Assembly: GCF_029689925.1 (NCBI RefSeq)
Contig: NZ_CP121445.1
Span: 4,820,501 to 4,884,500 of the forward strand
Origin: Anaerocolumna sp. AGMB13025
GTDB lineage: Bacteria; Bacillota; Clostridia; Lachnospirales; Lachnospiraceae
Length of the DNA: 64,000 nt
Reading direction: 5' to 3'
Shown: positions 63,926 to 64,000 of the stretch, piece by piece
Numbering within the stretch: position 1 is the stretch's first letter
Layout of the letters: each line of letters opens with the position of its first letter
The notes under the pieces: generated by a model
Seen by the model: only the letters and a program-made list of their open reading frames with translations
Databases searched by the model: none
What the model was told of the DNA's origin: nothing
Translations under genes and position numbers: made by a program

Positions 63926-63979
63926 GAATCACTCCTCCGCTCTTGAGAATTAACAAATCACTTGTTCTTCCATCCACAA

Positions 63980-64000
63980 CTATATCCAGTTCTCAGGGGT
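63980..64000 (-). CDS. 3' end of a second Imm26-like gene (cut by window edge)
   Basis: The last codons read TPENWI and stop, identical to the end of the gene at 59949-60419, and the position is the same relative to the duplicated block. The rest is outside the window, so it is not known whether the copy is intact. Confidence 0.6.
   Translation of the reverse strand, partial: TPENWI

Larger units (their letters stand above)
56111..64000. mobile_element. Integrated element with serine recombinase and immunity-type gene array (right end outside window)
   Basis: It begins at the recombinase 3' end, which interrupts an ABC binding-protein gene, and continues past the right edge. All cargo genes are on the minus strand, small, AT-rich and unrelated to housekeeping functions; several belong to families seen as toxin immunity proteins, and two toxin-tail remnants are present. 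No phage structural, conjugation or replication gene is visible in this part. Confidence 0.65.
63625..64000. repeat. Duplicated block, copy 2 (runs to window edge)
   Basis: Near-identical to 59596-59971 in the same orientation, with a few substitutions and small indels. It may continue beyond the window. Confidence 0.9.

Noticed and set aside
59596..64000. The 375-bp direct repeats as attL/attR of the element
   Set aside because: They contain coding sequence of the cargo, lie inside the element and are not next to the split host gene; serine recombinases use much shorter cores.
1..64000. tRNA or rRNA genes
   Set aside because: No cloverleaf or rRNA-like stretch was recognised on either strand by eye; a dedicated search could still find one.

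Overview
The window looks like chromosomal DNA of a low-GC anaerobic Firmicute, most probably a Lachnospiraceae-type Clostridium. Supporting signs are AT-rich intergenic DNA, strong AGGAGG ribosome sites, TTG/GTG starts, YerC/TrpR-like and DUF1836 genes, two PcrA-like helicases, a dihydroxy-acid dehydratase and a ferredoxin-tailed aldo/keto reductase. This is inference from gene content; there is no rRNA or marker that fixes the species. Most genes lie on the minus strand.

Layout. 1-8.5 kb: a two-component pair cut by the window edge, a decayed stretch (LysR and chromate-transporter remnants, small orphan genes), a response regulator/kinase/secreted-protein module, and a divergent TetR/flavodoxin pair. 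8.9-17 kb: an rRNA methyltransferase with a repetitive N-terminal extension, a PflX-like radical SAM protein, an acetyltransferase, a proteasome-fold protein, an ArsR-type/MFS operon and a MarR-controlled hydrolase. 16.9-24.9 kb: a complete kdpFABCDE potassium-uptake operon. 25.6-32 kb: a LytTR/DUF3021/ABC module, a TetR/nitroreductase pair and an amidase. 32-46 kb: a MITE-like element, a UvrA paralogue with a nucleotidyltransferase, an AraC regulator, a phosphotransferase/helicase pair, ilvD and a FadR-type regulator. 45.5-55.5 kb: an SPFH protein, aldo/keto reductase, FMN-binding lipoprotein, YerC, DUF1836 and pcrA.

From about 56.1 kb to beyond the right edge lies a mobile element. A large serine recombinase is joined to the 3' part of a broken ABC-transporter binding-protein gene, and behind it comes a same-strand array of small AT-rich genes of the kind that protect against polymorphic toxins. 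Two of these genes are each preceded by an eroded toxin C-terminal tail whose stop codon overlaps the start of the downstream gene, and part of the array is duplicated, one copy being frameshifted. I read this as a recombinase-borne immunity-gene array and regard it as the most interesting part of the window.

Two other themes recur. Several local regulators have a visible palindromic operator over their own promoter, and the MarR site is repeated before the neighbouring hydrolase. In addition, at least seven unrelated, degenerate short tandem-repeat arrays occupy intergenic spaces, and one similar array lies inside a coding region.
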